Shown here in pieces: positions 1-7,860 of a DNA stretch of 21,780 nucleotides. A program made the translations under genes and the position numbers. The notes below the pieces were generated by a model. The model saw only the letters and a program-made list of their open reading frames with translations. It ran no database searches and had not been told where the DNA came from. The DNA comes from Hodarchaeum sp048939725 (lineage in GTDB: Archaea > Asgardarchaeota > Heimdallarchaeia > Hodarchaeales > Hodarchaeaceae). The stretch is from NCBI GenBank assembly GCA_048939725.1, contig JBHLPG010000041.1, positions 1-21,780 on the forward strand. Direction: 5' to 3'. Numbering within the stretch: the first letter of the stretch is position 1; each line of letters opens with the position of its first letter.

Positions 1-64
1 AATACCAAATGAGATTAATGTGTGATGCCACCTAACGCTCTAGTGTAATTTCCTCATAAATGTG

Positions 65-574
65 ATGAAAATGGATCGAAAAATGTCTTTCATTATAAGG
101 GAAAAGAATTCAGCAGAAGATATGGCATTTTTCGCAGAACTAGATTACGAATCATTCAAAACGACTTTAAAAGAGCAAAACATTCCAGAAGAAGAAATAC
201 GTGGCAAATACAAAGAGTTTTTAAAGGCAGATCCCGTAGACCCAGAAGGGCCAGATCACTTGATTTTAATTGTAGAGGATGAAAAAAGGAGGAGATGTGG
301 ATTGATATGGATTTGTAGAAGAAAACCATTCTGGAGATTTATTACCACACATATTTGGATTTACAATCTACATATAATCGAGGAATACAGAGGAATGGGA
401 TTAGCAAACCGACTTCTAATGAAAGCAGAGGATTGGACAATAAGCCAAGGATTAAATTTGATTGCTTTGCATGTAATCGATAGTAACAAGGTTGCACGCT
501 ATATCTATGAAAAACGAGGTTATAAAATAGTAGCTACCCATAAAGAAAGTTGTTTTTATGAAAAGAAAGTTTGA
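65..574 (+). CDS. GNAT-family N-acetyltransferase
   Basis: Predicted to transfer an acetyl group from acetyl-CoA to an amine; the substrate cannot be told. About 170 residues, a normal single-domain GNAT length. The acetyl-CoA pyrophosphate-binding signature is visible as RGMGLA at about residues 109-114, after the beta-4 stretch HIWIYNLHIIEEY. The motif B region follows, with ALHVIDSNKVARYIYEKRGY at about 134-153 containing the usual Asn, the Tyr general-acid position and the closing Gly-Tyr. Start is uncertain: GTG at 62, ATG at 65 and ATG at 71 are in frame, and a GTGAT just before 71 could serve as a ribosome-binding site. The gene converges on the lipoprotein gene that follows. RimI-like protein acetylation is possible but not shown by the sequence. 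Confidence 0.85.
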   Translation: MKMDRKMSFIIREKNSAEDMAFFAELDYESFKTTLKEQNIPEEEIRGKYKEFLKADPVDPEGPDHLILIVEDEKRRRCGLIWICRRKPFWRFITTHIWIYNLHIIEEYRGMGLANRLLMKAEDWTISQGLNLIALHVIDSNKVARYIYEKRGYKIVATHKESCFYEKKV

Positions 575-604
575 ATGAACTCTTAAGCTCGTAAAAGATA
601 AAGC

Positions 605-649
605 TTGAAAAAAGAAGAAGAAAAAATTGGTTGATTGACATTAATCAAC
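605..649. terminator. Hairpin between convergent genes
   Basis: A perfect 7-bp inverted repeat, GTTGATT at 630-636 and AATCAAC at 643-649 with a 6-base loop, spans the stop codon of the minus-strand lipoprotein gene. On the minus strand it is followed by a T-rich run (complement of 607-627). On the plus strand ATTATTTTTATG follows it, serving the end of the acetyltransferase gene. Bidirectional termination is inferred. Confidence 0.45.
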
Positions 650-1663
650 GATTATTTTTATGTAGACAACTGATTTGATCCAGTACCTACTACTTGTAAT
701 TGGAGAAATAGAACCCACATAGACAGATCGAAAAGGTCCAGAATCCGTAGCTAATTTTTCAGTACTTTCATAATACGCCAGAATCAAACTTACATTTTCT
801 GGACCACCTTGTCCAATTTCGTTTCCCGACGAATCATATAATGTTGTATTTCCCAAAAATTGATCTCGAGAAAATGTCCTAGAATACCCATCAGATGCCA
901 CGATTTCAACCGAAAAATCTTCTTTGATGTCAATCATGAGATCTAAGACATGAGTCAAATTGACTCCCTTGTAATAAATAAGGTCTGAAATCTCATTTTC
1001 TCGCGTTATATAGCGACCCTGTTGATTAATTGCACGTAATTTGAGCACTTGACTCCAGCTTAACGTGTAATTTGTTGAACCGAATCCAAAGGTTACTTTT
1101 TCACTCTCACGCCGAAATTCTATTTTATTTACCCATTTTGACCACTTACGACTCGCAGCACCTTTAGCTTCGAGAGATGACGTTTGATCGGAGTCCTCGT
1201 TTGAGAATTGCTCATCTGCAGGTAGAAAAGCAATTCGTAAACCATCTTCCCAATCTGGAACCTCAGTCTCATTCACTTCATACGCGAGAATCATTTCTCC
1301 TTGGATTGCTTCCCACACTGTTGAAGGATAAATATTTTCATAAGGAAAGACTTGGGTATAGTTATCTTCAGAGGTGGCAATCATTATGTCGCCCTGTTGA
1401 ATTCCCCCGACTTCTTCCGCTAATATAGAGATAGGGACACCTTTGTACACTCCTTTATCTCGCCAATTCCCATATGAATTTTGATACTCACTTGTTCCAC
1501 TAGTACTTGTAAGGCTCTTAAGATCCGCTAGAGTGAATTCTTTGGATTCCCCTGAAACTCCCATTACTACTAACACGACATCTTGACTTGGTTCTGTACA
1601 TCCAGAAAGCATTCCAATCAAGAGAATTAAAAAACAAACTATATTAATAGACTTAAACCTCAA
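641..1663 (-). CDS. Lipoprotein with two sulfite-oxidase-like (molybdopterin-binding fold) domains
   Basis: Probable cell-surface lipoprotein. The first 22 residues are a signal peptide: basic RFK, a hydrophobic core and the lipobox LSGC, with the acylated Cys at residue 22. Two related domains follow, at roughly 30-185 and 192-340. They share a YKGV element (YKGVPISILAEEVGG, then YYKGVNLTHVLDLM), and the second has the DGYSRTF strand and a late YYESTE...GPFRSVYVG segment. These resemble the oxidoreductase molybdopterin-binding fold (PF00174) found in archaeal surface proteins. The lipobox Cys is the only cysteine in the mature protein, so the Mo-ligating Cys of true sulfite oxidases is missing and a binding or structural role is more likely than catalysis. 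The TTG start at 1663 is chosen because GGTGA lies 7 bases upstream; an upstream in-frame TTG at 1687 lacks this. Confidence 0.7.
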   Translation of the reverse strand: MRFKSINIVCFLILLIGMLSGCTEPSQDVVLVVMGVSGESKEFTLADLKSLTSTSGTSEYQNSYGNWRDKGVYKGVPISILAEEVGGIQQGDIMIATSEDNYTQVFPYENIYPSTVWEAIQGEMILAYEVNETEVPDWEDGLRIAFLPADEQFSNEDSDQTSSLEAKGAASRKWSKWVNKIEFRRESEKVTFGFGSTNYTLSWSQVLKLRAINQQGRYITRENEISDLIYYKGVNLTHVLDLMIDIKEDFSVEIVASDGYSRTFSRDQFLGNTTLYDSSGNEIGQGGPENVSLILAYYESTEKLATDSGPFRSVYVGSISPITSSRYWIKSVVYIKIIVD

Positions 1664-1740
1664 ACTAGGTTCACCTATTATTACCAATTAAAATATAATA
1701 CCTGAAATTTGGAATTTTGTTAACTTCAGGCTGAGTGGAG

Positions 1741-1769
1741 ATCAATTTCTGGAAGGAATTTAAATTGAT
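1741..1769 (-). terminator. Weak hairpin after the NTase-phosphoesterase gene
   Basis: ATCAATTT at 1741-1748 and AAATTGAT at 1762-1769 form an 8-bp A+T-rich stem starting 6 bases past the stop codon of the minus-strand gene. A second short repeat (CCTGAA...TTCAGG) lies just beyond. No long T run follows, so a terminator role is only tentative. Confidence 0.25.
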
Positions 1770-1775
1770 TCGTAT

Positions 1776-4520
1776 CTATTTAATTTCTTTCCTTCTTTCA
1801 ATCAATTTTTCGGTCAGGAAGTTACCTACTTTTTCCATTTTGCTATCAATAATAATGTCCTTTGTTTCAGTATGCTCTTTTTCTGGCTTAGGTACACTAA
1901 AAATTGATAGAGTGCCAACTATTTTCCCATCCTGATCCATAACTGGGAGGATATACGCACCTGTTACTGAAAACACTCCCCATGCTTCTTTTAGTGTTTG
2001 ATCCAACTTAAAGGTATAGTGGATAGGATAGGAGACTTCATATACCATGATATTCTCTAATTTGTTAAGATCTTGAACTCTATTGAATGGAATTAATCCT
2101 ATTGGAACATCATCCTCTGTTACAATCCATGTTGTTTTCTCAGTCGTCACTCCTCCTAAACTGGATGTTAGCTGATCCCATTCGACTAAATCGAAGTTAT
2201 CTTGCATATAATCATTGATTACTAAATCAGCATTCCTTATACCCGAGTAATCTTTAGCAAATTTATCAAAATCGAACGTGTATTCAATGGGAGATTTTAT
2301 TAGCTTGATTGCATCCTCCATTACTAATATAGAGGAAAAAGAATTTCCTATTGTACCATTAGCATAAAATCCCAACTCAACCTCCTCATAAATGCGGTGA
2401 TAATGCCCAACAATAACTGTTTGGTTACCAAGCTTGTTCTTGGATCTGAATTCAGAAATATATTGATCTAAAGGAGGTCTGAAGTCTTTCCAAAAGCTAA
2501 GATCCCCATGTTCAATCCAGACCTTTTCGTCCTTATAATGGGTTCCAAGAAAATGGATATCCAATTCTCGTTCAATTTTTTCTCGAAATCTAGTATAGAA
2601 AGGTTCTGGGTCATGGTTTCCAGAAATAATATGGATTCGCTGGTCTTCTAGGAAATTTTGGATCTGTGACAATTCGTTAAGGAGAGAAACTCCCTCAGTA
2701 TCAGTTTCTTGTAGTTCATTTACTCTGTCAATGTTTAACACATCACCCGCGATAAGAATGGACCTTATATCATGTTTACGACAGACATTCTTAATTTCAT
2801 CTAGGCAGGCCATAGCTAGTTTGGTATTGAGCCCCCAATGAAGATCAGAAAATACAAGAAGGGGATAGGCGATTTGTTCATCTTTCTCATCTGATTCTTG
2901 TGGTTCCAGTTGCTGGAGGATCTCGCTGTAGACTTCTTTCATTGTGGTTCTCATTTCGTTATTTATCAGCTCTATGGAATCAATGGGTAATTCACTAGTT
3001 AATTTGTACTTTATTTGAGAGAAAATGGTATATCCTTGAATAAACTTGTTTCCTTGATCCTCTGATATTATATTTCTCTCCATAGCAGCTTTAAAACGGT
3101 CGATTGTTGAAGAAGTAAAAGTAGTTTCTGTAAGGACGGCAAGGATGGTACTGATATCCTGTAAAGCAGTCAGTGCAGAGAATTTCTTGAAGATTGAATC
3201 CCATGTATAAGGTTGACAAACTCGAAGGTATTCTCCTAAATTTACTTTCTCATTATCAAAAAAATCTGTAATCCGTAATAAAATTGGTACAAGCTCATGA
3301 AGCACTTTTTTAGTCTCTTGAGTAATTGAACTCCGTAAATAATCCCCCTTTCCAATTGGTTTTTCATAAATAGGAACCATGTTAATGATTGATTTGTAGA
3401 TGGACCAACAATATTTGCTTATTCCATCCTTTCGCTCATCAGGGGATAACGGAGTGCCCCTGAGGATTTCTGTCGAACCCAATATCTGGTCAAGCTCTAA
3501 TCTCTGATTTTTATCCAGATAACTATCATCACCTTTCAGAACAGCTTGTCTGATATTAGTAATTGAGTTTTCATGAAAATTAAGATTCTTCAGATTTTCC
3601 ATGTTACAAATATCAAGGTTGGGGACATAATGTAATATTCGGTCTAGAGCGTCTCCTACTTGCAAAAACTGTTTTTCATTACCTTCGTGAATCAACAGCA
3701 TGTCCAAATCAGAATCCTTAGAATATTCTCCTCTAGCATATCCACCACAAATCCCAATTACGAAATTACTTGGTATTCCTACCAGGGTTTTGTATTCCTT
3801 GTTTATTTGAATTAATCGGTTGAATATCTCAAGCTTTTCAGTTAACAGGACTATACTCTCAAATAATAGATTCAAACGTGAAAAAATAGTGGAAGGTGAT
3901 CTTTCCCACCAGATGGATCCTAAATAGGTCTCCATTTGCTTCATATCCCAATTAACTTTCGTGGATCTTTCCAAATCACGATATGAAAGAAATTGTTCTA
4001 TCTTAGGTGGTCGAGTGTAAGGAATATTAGTGTAAGAATATTCTACGAGAAGATTGGCTGAACTTAGAAAAGTAGGTAGAGGTGTACTTGTCTCTTTCAT
4101 TAGTCCCCGGATTACTAATAGGTTGTACAGTTCAGAATCCGCGGTTCTTTTTAAGATGAGGATATCATCAGAATAATCAATTTCTTTACAATTATCAAAA
4201 AGATCCCGATATCCCGATTTGATCAACTTATTATTTTTTAACTGATCAAAAAGGTCACTCAAATATTTAATAATCGTATTCTTCGAGAATCGGTCTTTAG
4301 ACACATTTTTCGGATCGATCCAGTCGTCGTTAAAGAAAAAGATACCTTTTTTGAACAACCTGTCTTCTGGAAGATGAAAAACCTCTCCTTTCTGCTTTAA
4401 AAGAAGACAGATGACTGGGGTTGAAATATGCTTAAGATCTTCAAGGGAGGACACTTTCTGTAAAAAAATCTGGTTTTCTAAATAGAACTGGATATTTTTA
4501 ATTTCGCTAGTGAAATTCAT
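1776..4520 (-). CDS. Nucleotidyltransferase-metallophosphoesterase-CBS multidomain protein
   Basis: A 914-residue cytoplasmic protein. Residues 1 to about 200 are unrecognised. A DUF294/GlnD-like nucleotidyltransferase core follows: GGYARGE at 259-265, SDLD at 270-273 and a probable third metal Asp in LDIC (Asp303). A helical region at about 360-540 resembles the substrate-binding domain that follows such cores (PF10335). A calcineurin-type phosphoesterase spans about 550-760, with all metal motifs: DLH (559-561), GD (592-593), GNHD (634-637), HGD (from 671) and GHYH (705-708). A CBS-like pair, likely to bind a nucleotide, is at about 783-875. Start at 4520: GGAGG lies 7 bases upstream and overlaps the stop of the preceding gene; the longer in-frame start at 4565 lies inside that gene. 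Substrate and product are unknown. I know no named family with this order of domains, though I could not search. Confidence 0.8.
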   Translation of the reverse strand: MNFTSEIKNIQFYLENQIFLQKVSSLEDLKHISTPVICLLLKQKGEVFHLPEDRLFKKGIFFFNDDWIDPKNVSKDRFSKNTIIKYLSDLFDQLKNNKLIKSGYRDLFDNCKEIDYSDDILILKRTADSELYNLLVIRGLMKETSTPLPTFLSSANLLVEYSYTNIPYTRPPKIEQFLSYRDLERSTKVNWDMKQMETYLGSIWWERSPSTIFSRLNLLFESIVLLTEKLEIFNRLIQINKEYKTLVGIPSNFVIGICGGYARGEYSKDSDLDMLLIHEGNEKQFLQVGDALDRILHYVPNLDICNMENLKNLNFHENSITNIRQAVLKGDDSYLDKNQRLELDQILGSTEILRGTPLSPDERKDGISKYCWSIYKSIINMVPIYEKPIGKGDYLRSSITQETKKVLHELVPILLRITDFFDNEKVNLGEYLRVCQPYTWDSIFKKFSALTALQDISTILAVLTETTFTSSTIDRFKAAMERNIISEDQGNKFIQGYTIFSQIKYKLTSELPIDSIELINNEMRTTMKEVYSEILQQLEPQESDEKDEQIAYPLLVFSDLHWGLNTKLAMACLDEIKNVCRKHDIRSILIAGDVLNIDRVNELQETDTEGVSLLNELSQIQNFLEDQRIHIISGNHDPEPFYTRFREKIERELDIHFLGTHYKDEKVWIEHGDLSFWKDFRPPLDQYISEFRSKNKLGNQTVIVGHYHRIYEEVELGFYANGTIGNSFSSILVMEDAIKLIKSPIEYTFDFDKFAKDYSGIRNADLVINDYMQDNFDLVEWDQLTSSLGGVTTEKTTWIVTEDDVPIGLIPFNRVQDLNKLENIMVYEVSYPIHYTFKLDQTLKEAWGVFSVTGAYILPVMDQDGKIVGTLSIFSVPKPEKEHTETKDIIIDSKMEKVGNFLTEKLIERRKEIK

Positions 4521-4522
4521 GG

Positions 4523-6529
4523 TTAACCCTCCAGTAGTTGTTTCAGACCTAATGTTGTGATCCAATCAGGTCTTTCTATTTGAAGAGATTTTTCTTGTGG
4601 AGTGTAGTTGAGATCTTTCAGAGTTTCAAACGCTTCCATCCGAATAAACGATGATTCTTCTGAATTAATGAATATACTGAACACTAGTTTGGCAATTTTC
4701 GATTTTGCTTCATGTTTTCCTAACGCTTCTAAAGCAGCCTGTCTTAGGAGTTCATTTACTGTCCTCTTATTTGTTAATTCTATGAGAAAATCAGTGACCT
4801 TCGGATCCGTATAGGTCCCTAAATTTCGAAGGGCTACCTTTCTCAGAGTGATTGCAATTTTTTCATCATTAGCAATTGATAACAATAATTCCTCTTCTAC
4901 CCCCTGTCGAGCAATAAAATCGATAACTGACCTCTGGACGGGGGTAGGCAAGCCCTGGAATGATTTTAATGGTTCATCTCCATTCTCAAATAATTGAGGT
5001 AAATTGCTAGTAAACCACGAGAGAGAATCGATAGCTCTTCCCCGCAGGAATGGATCATCCAGTTTGTTTTCAGAAATAGTCTTGAGTGTAGGGATTAATT
5101 TGGCTCCGACCCGACTTATGAGAATTCTGAGAGCGAGTTCTCGCAGCTGAAATGGTTGATGTGGATCTTCTAAAATGTCAAAAAATTTCTTTGCAACCCG
5201 ATCGATGGATAAGATCGGCTTTATCGCTGATAAACTTGCATCAGGAAAATCTATAACCATTTTTCTCCTTGTAAGTTGTGCTATTTCGTTTAATTTATAT
5301 TCAGGGACTCCTTTACCATAAACCTGAATAGAGACTCGAATATCGCTACCAAACTCTGGAGGAATTGAACGAGACTTAAATGAAATCTCTGAATGATTCT
5401 TTGCAAACTCCTCCAAGATATATTTTATAGGGGTTTCATCAACACCCTCGGATTCAAACCCAACCTTCGCGGAGAAGTGGTGCTGTAAATAATTAAGACA
5501 AAGCCACTTGATAGAAGCGAGCTCATAAGGATTCTCGAGAATTCGAGTAATTAATTGGTCAATTTTCTCCTCCTTTAACTCAAGAGGTAAATTTCGGATA
5601 ATTTTATTTCTGTCTTCAAGGGGTGTCTTTCTTTTGAACAGTAATTTCCATTCTTGATACCTTTCATAGCTGGAAACACTACCAAATAAGGGCTCTTCCT
5701 CTTCGTCTGCTGACGTTTTTATCCCTGGATGATTTTGTATGGTTTCAATGAGCTTGACAATTTCGTTTAGGTCAGTTTCAGCTTCCAAACCTCTTTCGAT
5801 AAGCTCCTGCTTTGTAAGCATTTCATGTGAGTCATCAATGATATTCAGAAGCGAGTAAATATTATGAATGATGGGATTATCTGAGAGCTTTTGCTTAATT
5901 GGAAAAAATTTAAAGGTACATCTTGGGAATCCCTCCGCGATTGTTACCTCCCGTTCAAATCTTACCCATTTGGCTACATTCTCCGCGATAATTGTATCAT
6001 ATTCACACATTATAGGACCAAGATCTTGTCTCCCAAATTCTTTGAAAATTTCTTGATATATACAACGATTAATATCAAAAGCAAACTTTTCCTTGGTAGC
6101 TGAAATCTCTTGGAGCTTAAAATACTTATTATCGTAGGTTTTTTGATTCCCCTTTCTAGTATCTTCAACAAAAGTAACCCATGGGTCTTTGGAAGAAGCC
6201 ATAAAGCGTCTTTGTGGTTCTAAGACAAAATCTTCTAGCATTGCTCGATAAATTGCTAAGACGTGTTCAGTAACTTGCTTTCTATCTTTTACAGTAGGTG
6301 GGAGGGATTCCTCCAGTGCAATTACTAGAATAGGATTTAACCCATGAAAAATTTGGATTTCATCTGTTTTCTCTTTTAATTTTGCAAAAAGCTCATCAAA
6401 TCGCTTAGTAAATAAAGAAAGAATACTTTCGCTTTTATCTGAATTGAAAGCTTTTTTAATCTGATTAGATGTTAATACAATGAAATGCTGGAATATCTGA
6501 TCGATATCGAAAGCAGCAGACATAGTCAT
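4523..6529 (-). CDS. ATC-hydrolase-like domain fused to HEAT repeats
   Basis: First gene of a two-gene operon; its TAA is 2 bases from the start of the nucleotidyltransferase gene, and its last codons carry that gene's ribosome-binding site, implying translational coupling. Residues 1-215 resemble the L-2-amino-thiazoline-4-carboxylate hydrolase family (PF14196): FDINRC near 156, CEYD near 175 and GFPRCTFKFFP near 200-210, with Cys156, Cys175 and Cys204. A helical linker includes an acidic patch (DEEEE near 275). Residues about 440-640 are alpha-helical pairs of HEAT/PBS-lyase type, for example TLRKVALRNLGTYTDPKVTD and LRQAALEALGKH. No signal peptide or membrane segment. A scaffold role beside the downstream enzyme is inferred. 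Start is ATG at 6529, 4 bases after AGGA; ATG 6523 is an alternative. The hydrolase-domain call is by motif resemblance only. Confidence 0.7.
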   Translation of the reverse strand: MTMSAAFDIDQIFQHFIVLTSNQIKKAFNSDKSESILSLFTKRFDELFAKLKEKTDEIQIFHGLNPILVIALEESLPPTVKDRKQVTEHVLAIYRAMLEDFVLEPQRRFMASSKDPWVTFVEDTRKGNQKTYDNKYFKLQEISATKEKFAFDINRCIYQEIFKEFGRQDLGPIMCEYDTIIAENVAKWVRFEREVTIAEGFPRCTFKFFPIKQKLSDNPIIHNIYSLLNIIDDSHEMLTKQELIERGLEAETDLNEIVKLIETIQNHPGIKTSADEEEEPLFGSVSSYERYQEWKLLFKRKTPLEDRNKIIRNLPLELKEEKIDQLITRILENPYELASIKWLCLNYLQHHFSAKVGFESEGVDETPIKYILEEFAKNHSEISFKSRSIPPEFGSDIRVSIQVYGKGVPEYKLNEIAQLTRRKMVIDFPDASLSAIKPILSIDRVAKKFFDILEDPHQPFQLRELALRILISRVGAKLIPTLKTISENKLDDPFLRGRAIDSLSWFTSNLPQLFENGDEPLKSFQGLPTPVQRSVIDFIARQGVEEELLLSIANDEKIAITLRKVALRNLGTYTDPKVTDFLIELTNKRTVNELLRQAALEALGKHEAKSKIAKLVFSIFINSEESSFIRMEAFETLKDLNYTPQEKSLQIERPDWITTLGLKQLLEG

Positions 6530-6570
6530 CAATTCCTAGGTGGTCAATCTAGATAAGCCAATTGATCCTT

Positions 6571-6633
6571 ATAAATACATTTATATATATTAAGAGATAC
6601 ATTTATGTACCAATTGTTGGATCATTTATGTAC
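6571..6633. promoter_or_regulatory. Divergent promoter region with three repeated operator-like elements
   Basis: Three copies of a TACATTTATGTA-like element lie between the operon (-) and the winged-helix gene (+). Aligned on their shared C they sit at 6578, 6600 and 6623, a spacing of 22 and 23 bp (about two helix turns). The middle copy (6598-6609) is a perfect inverted repeat, TACAT-TT-ATGTA; the outer two keep one good half. TATA-like sequence TTTATATATAT at 6581-6590 overlaps the first copy, and ATTTATAAGG-type sequence is present on the other strand. Use as an operator by the adjacent winged-helix protein is inferred. Confidence 0.5.
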
Positions 6634-6647
6634 TCACGGGGAATAAA

Positions 6648-7040
6648 ATGAGCTCAAAAAACAGAAAAAAAAGGATCAAAAGAACCTTAAAACAAAGAGC
6701 TGAAGAGATTTTTCGTTTTATTAACAAAAGCAGTGAACCCATTGCTAAATCACGATTTAAAGATATTGGTTTAAGTACAATATCAGCAGATAGCTGGTTA
6801 GACTTGATAATCTACATTCAAAATCAAAATCGCCTTCGATTATTCAAAGCTGGTAATTATACATTTGTTGACAAACAGGTGTTTATTGACCGAATATCAT
6901 CAAGTAAATACCTTCAATTATGTTGGAATAATTTTCTAAATCCAGAGGAGCCTTATGAAAAACGCCTTGGTTATTTAAATGATTTTGGAAATGCTTATCT
7001 TTTCCTGGAAAGAGCGAAACTTGATCAAGTGGAACATTAA
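6648..7040 (+). CDS. Small winged-helix protein, probable DNA-binding regulator
   Basis: A 130-residue protein with a very basic N-terminus (NRKKRIKR at 5-12). A winged-helix-like stretch spans about 14-80: helix AEEIFRFINKS, helix IAKSRFKDIG, a recognition-helix candidate STISADSWLDLIIYIQ, and a wing LRLFKAGNYTFVD. The C-terminal 50 residues are helical and unrecognised. No ligand-binding or metal site is evident. It is transcribed away from the HEAT/nucleotidyltransferase operon, and the shared upstream region holds three operator-like repeats, so autoregulation and control of the divergent operon are plausible. The fold is assigned from residue pattern only; a structural protein with a basic tail cannot be excluded. 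Confidence 0.6.
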   Translation: MSSKNRKKRIKRTLKQRAEEIFRFINKSSEPIAKSRFKDIGLSTISADSWLDLIIYIQNQNRLRLFKAGNYTFVDKQVFIDRISSSKYLQLCWNNFLNPEEPYEKRLGYLNDFGNAYLFLERAKLDQVEH

Positions 7041-7139
7041 TCCCATCTAATTTATTCATATTCAGAGAATTCGTTATTAAATTTCTTGGCTCTTTTTAAT
7101 ATGTCTTATACTACAAAAACATTTATTATTGAATCTGAT

Positions 7140-7808
7140 CTACGATTGATTTGCGTTTCTTAGTGAAAATGAAATTTGGTGACTGATTTCTTGCACAACC
7201 CCATATGATAGGGACTGATTGTGTCCCTCTACATTAAAACACCCTAATGATGCCACCCTTCTGTCTTTGATTAAACAGGGAAAATGGGTGTGTCCAACTA
7301 TAAACCAATGTTGTTTAGGAATCTTATAAGCCTTCTTGAGATTTGTAAGAAAACTTGGAACTTCTGATATATCAAGCCAATAAGGATTATTTCCATCATG
7401 ACTAAACCATATTTTTCCTTGGTTCGTTCTATACATTAAAAAGTAATCAGAATAAATATGAAAAGTATTTCCTGACCAAACCTCGATTTGATTTTTAATT
7501 AATATTCTATCATGATTTCCACCTATTAAAAAAACCTCTTGTTCTACTTCACTAAAGAAGCTCATTATTTGAAAGACAAATCGGTTGTTCTGCTGGCCGT
7601 AATGGAATAAATCACCTAAAACAAAGATTTGATAAGGTTGAAGCTCTTTTATTATTGCTAATAAGCATTTTAATGTTTCCCTAGTAGATTCAATACTAAA
7701 AAATCCTCCTTTTTTATCTGAGAAATGGTGATCACTAATTAAAAGTGCATTTAAAGGCTTCAATAAGTCAATTTCTCTAATGGATCCATCTGTATTGATT
7801 ATATCCAT
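7140..7808 (-). CDS. Calcineurin-like metallophosphoesterase
   Basis: A 222-residue single-domain phosphoesterase, likely using two metal ions to hydrolyse a phosphoester. The motifs are complete: SDHH at 25-28, GD at 65-66, GNHD at 97-100, SHDGN with His137, and GHTH at 172-175. No signal peptide, so cytoplasmic. Length suits stand-alone archaeal phosphodiesterases of the broad YfcE/MJ0936 kind, but the substrate cannot be read from the sequence. It starts at an ATG with GGTG a few bases upstream and lies 52 bases downstream of the aldo/keto reductase gene on the same strand, so the two may share a transcript. It converges on the winged-helix gene. It is distinct from the phosphoesterase domain of the large operon protein, whose signature blocks differ. 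Confidence 0.85.
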   Translation of the reverse strand: MDIINTDGSIREIDLLKPLNALLISDHHFSDKKGGFFSIESTRETLKCLLAIIKELQPYQIFVLGDLFHYGQQNNRFVFQIMSFFSEVEQEVFLIGGNHDRILIKNQIEVWSGNTFHIYSDYFLMYRTNQGKIWFSHDGNNPYWLDISEVPSFLTNLKKAYKIPKQHWFIVGHTHFPCLIKDRRVASLGCFNVEGHNQSLSYGVVQEISHQISFSLRNANQS

Positions 7809-7860
7809 GAATACACCAAGAGCTTTGTATATAAAATACCTTCTTCGATTTCAGGAGACT

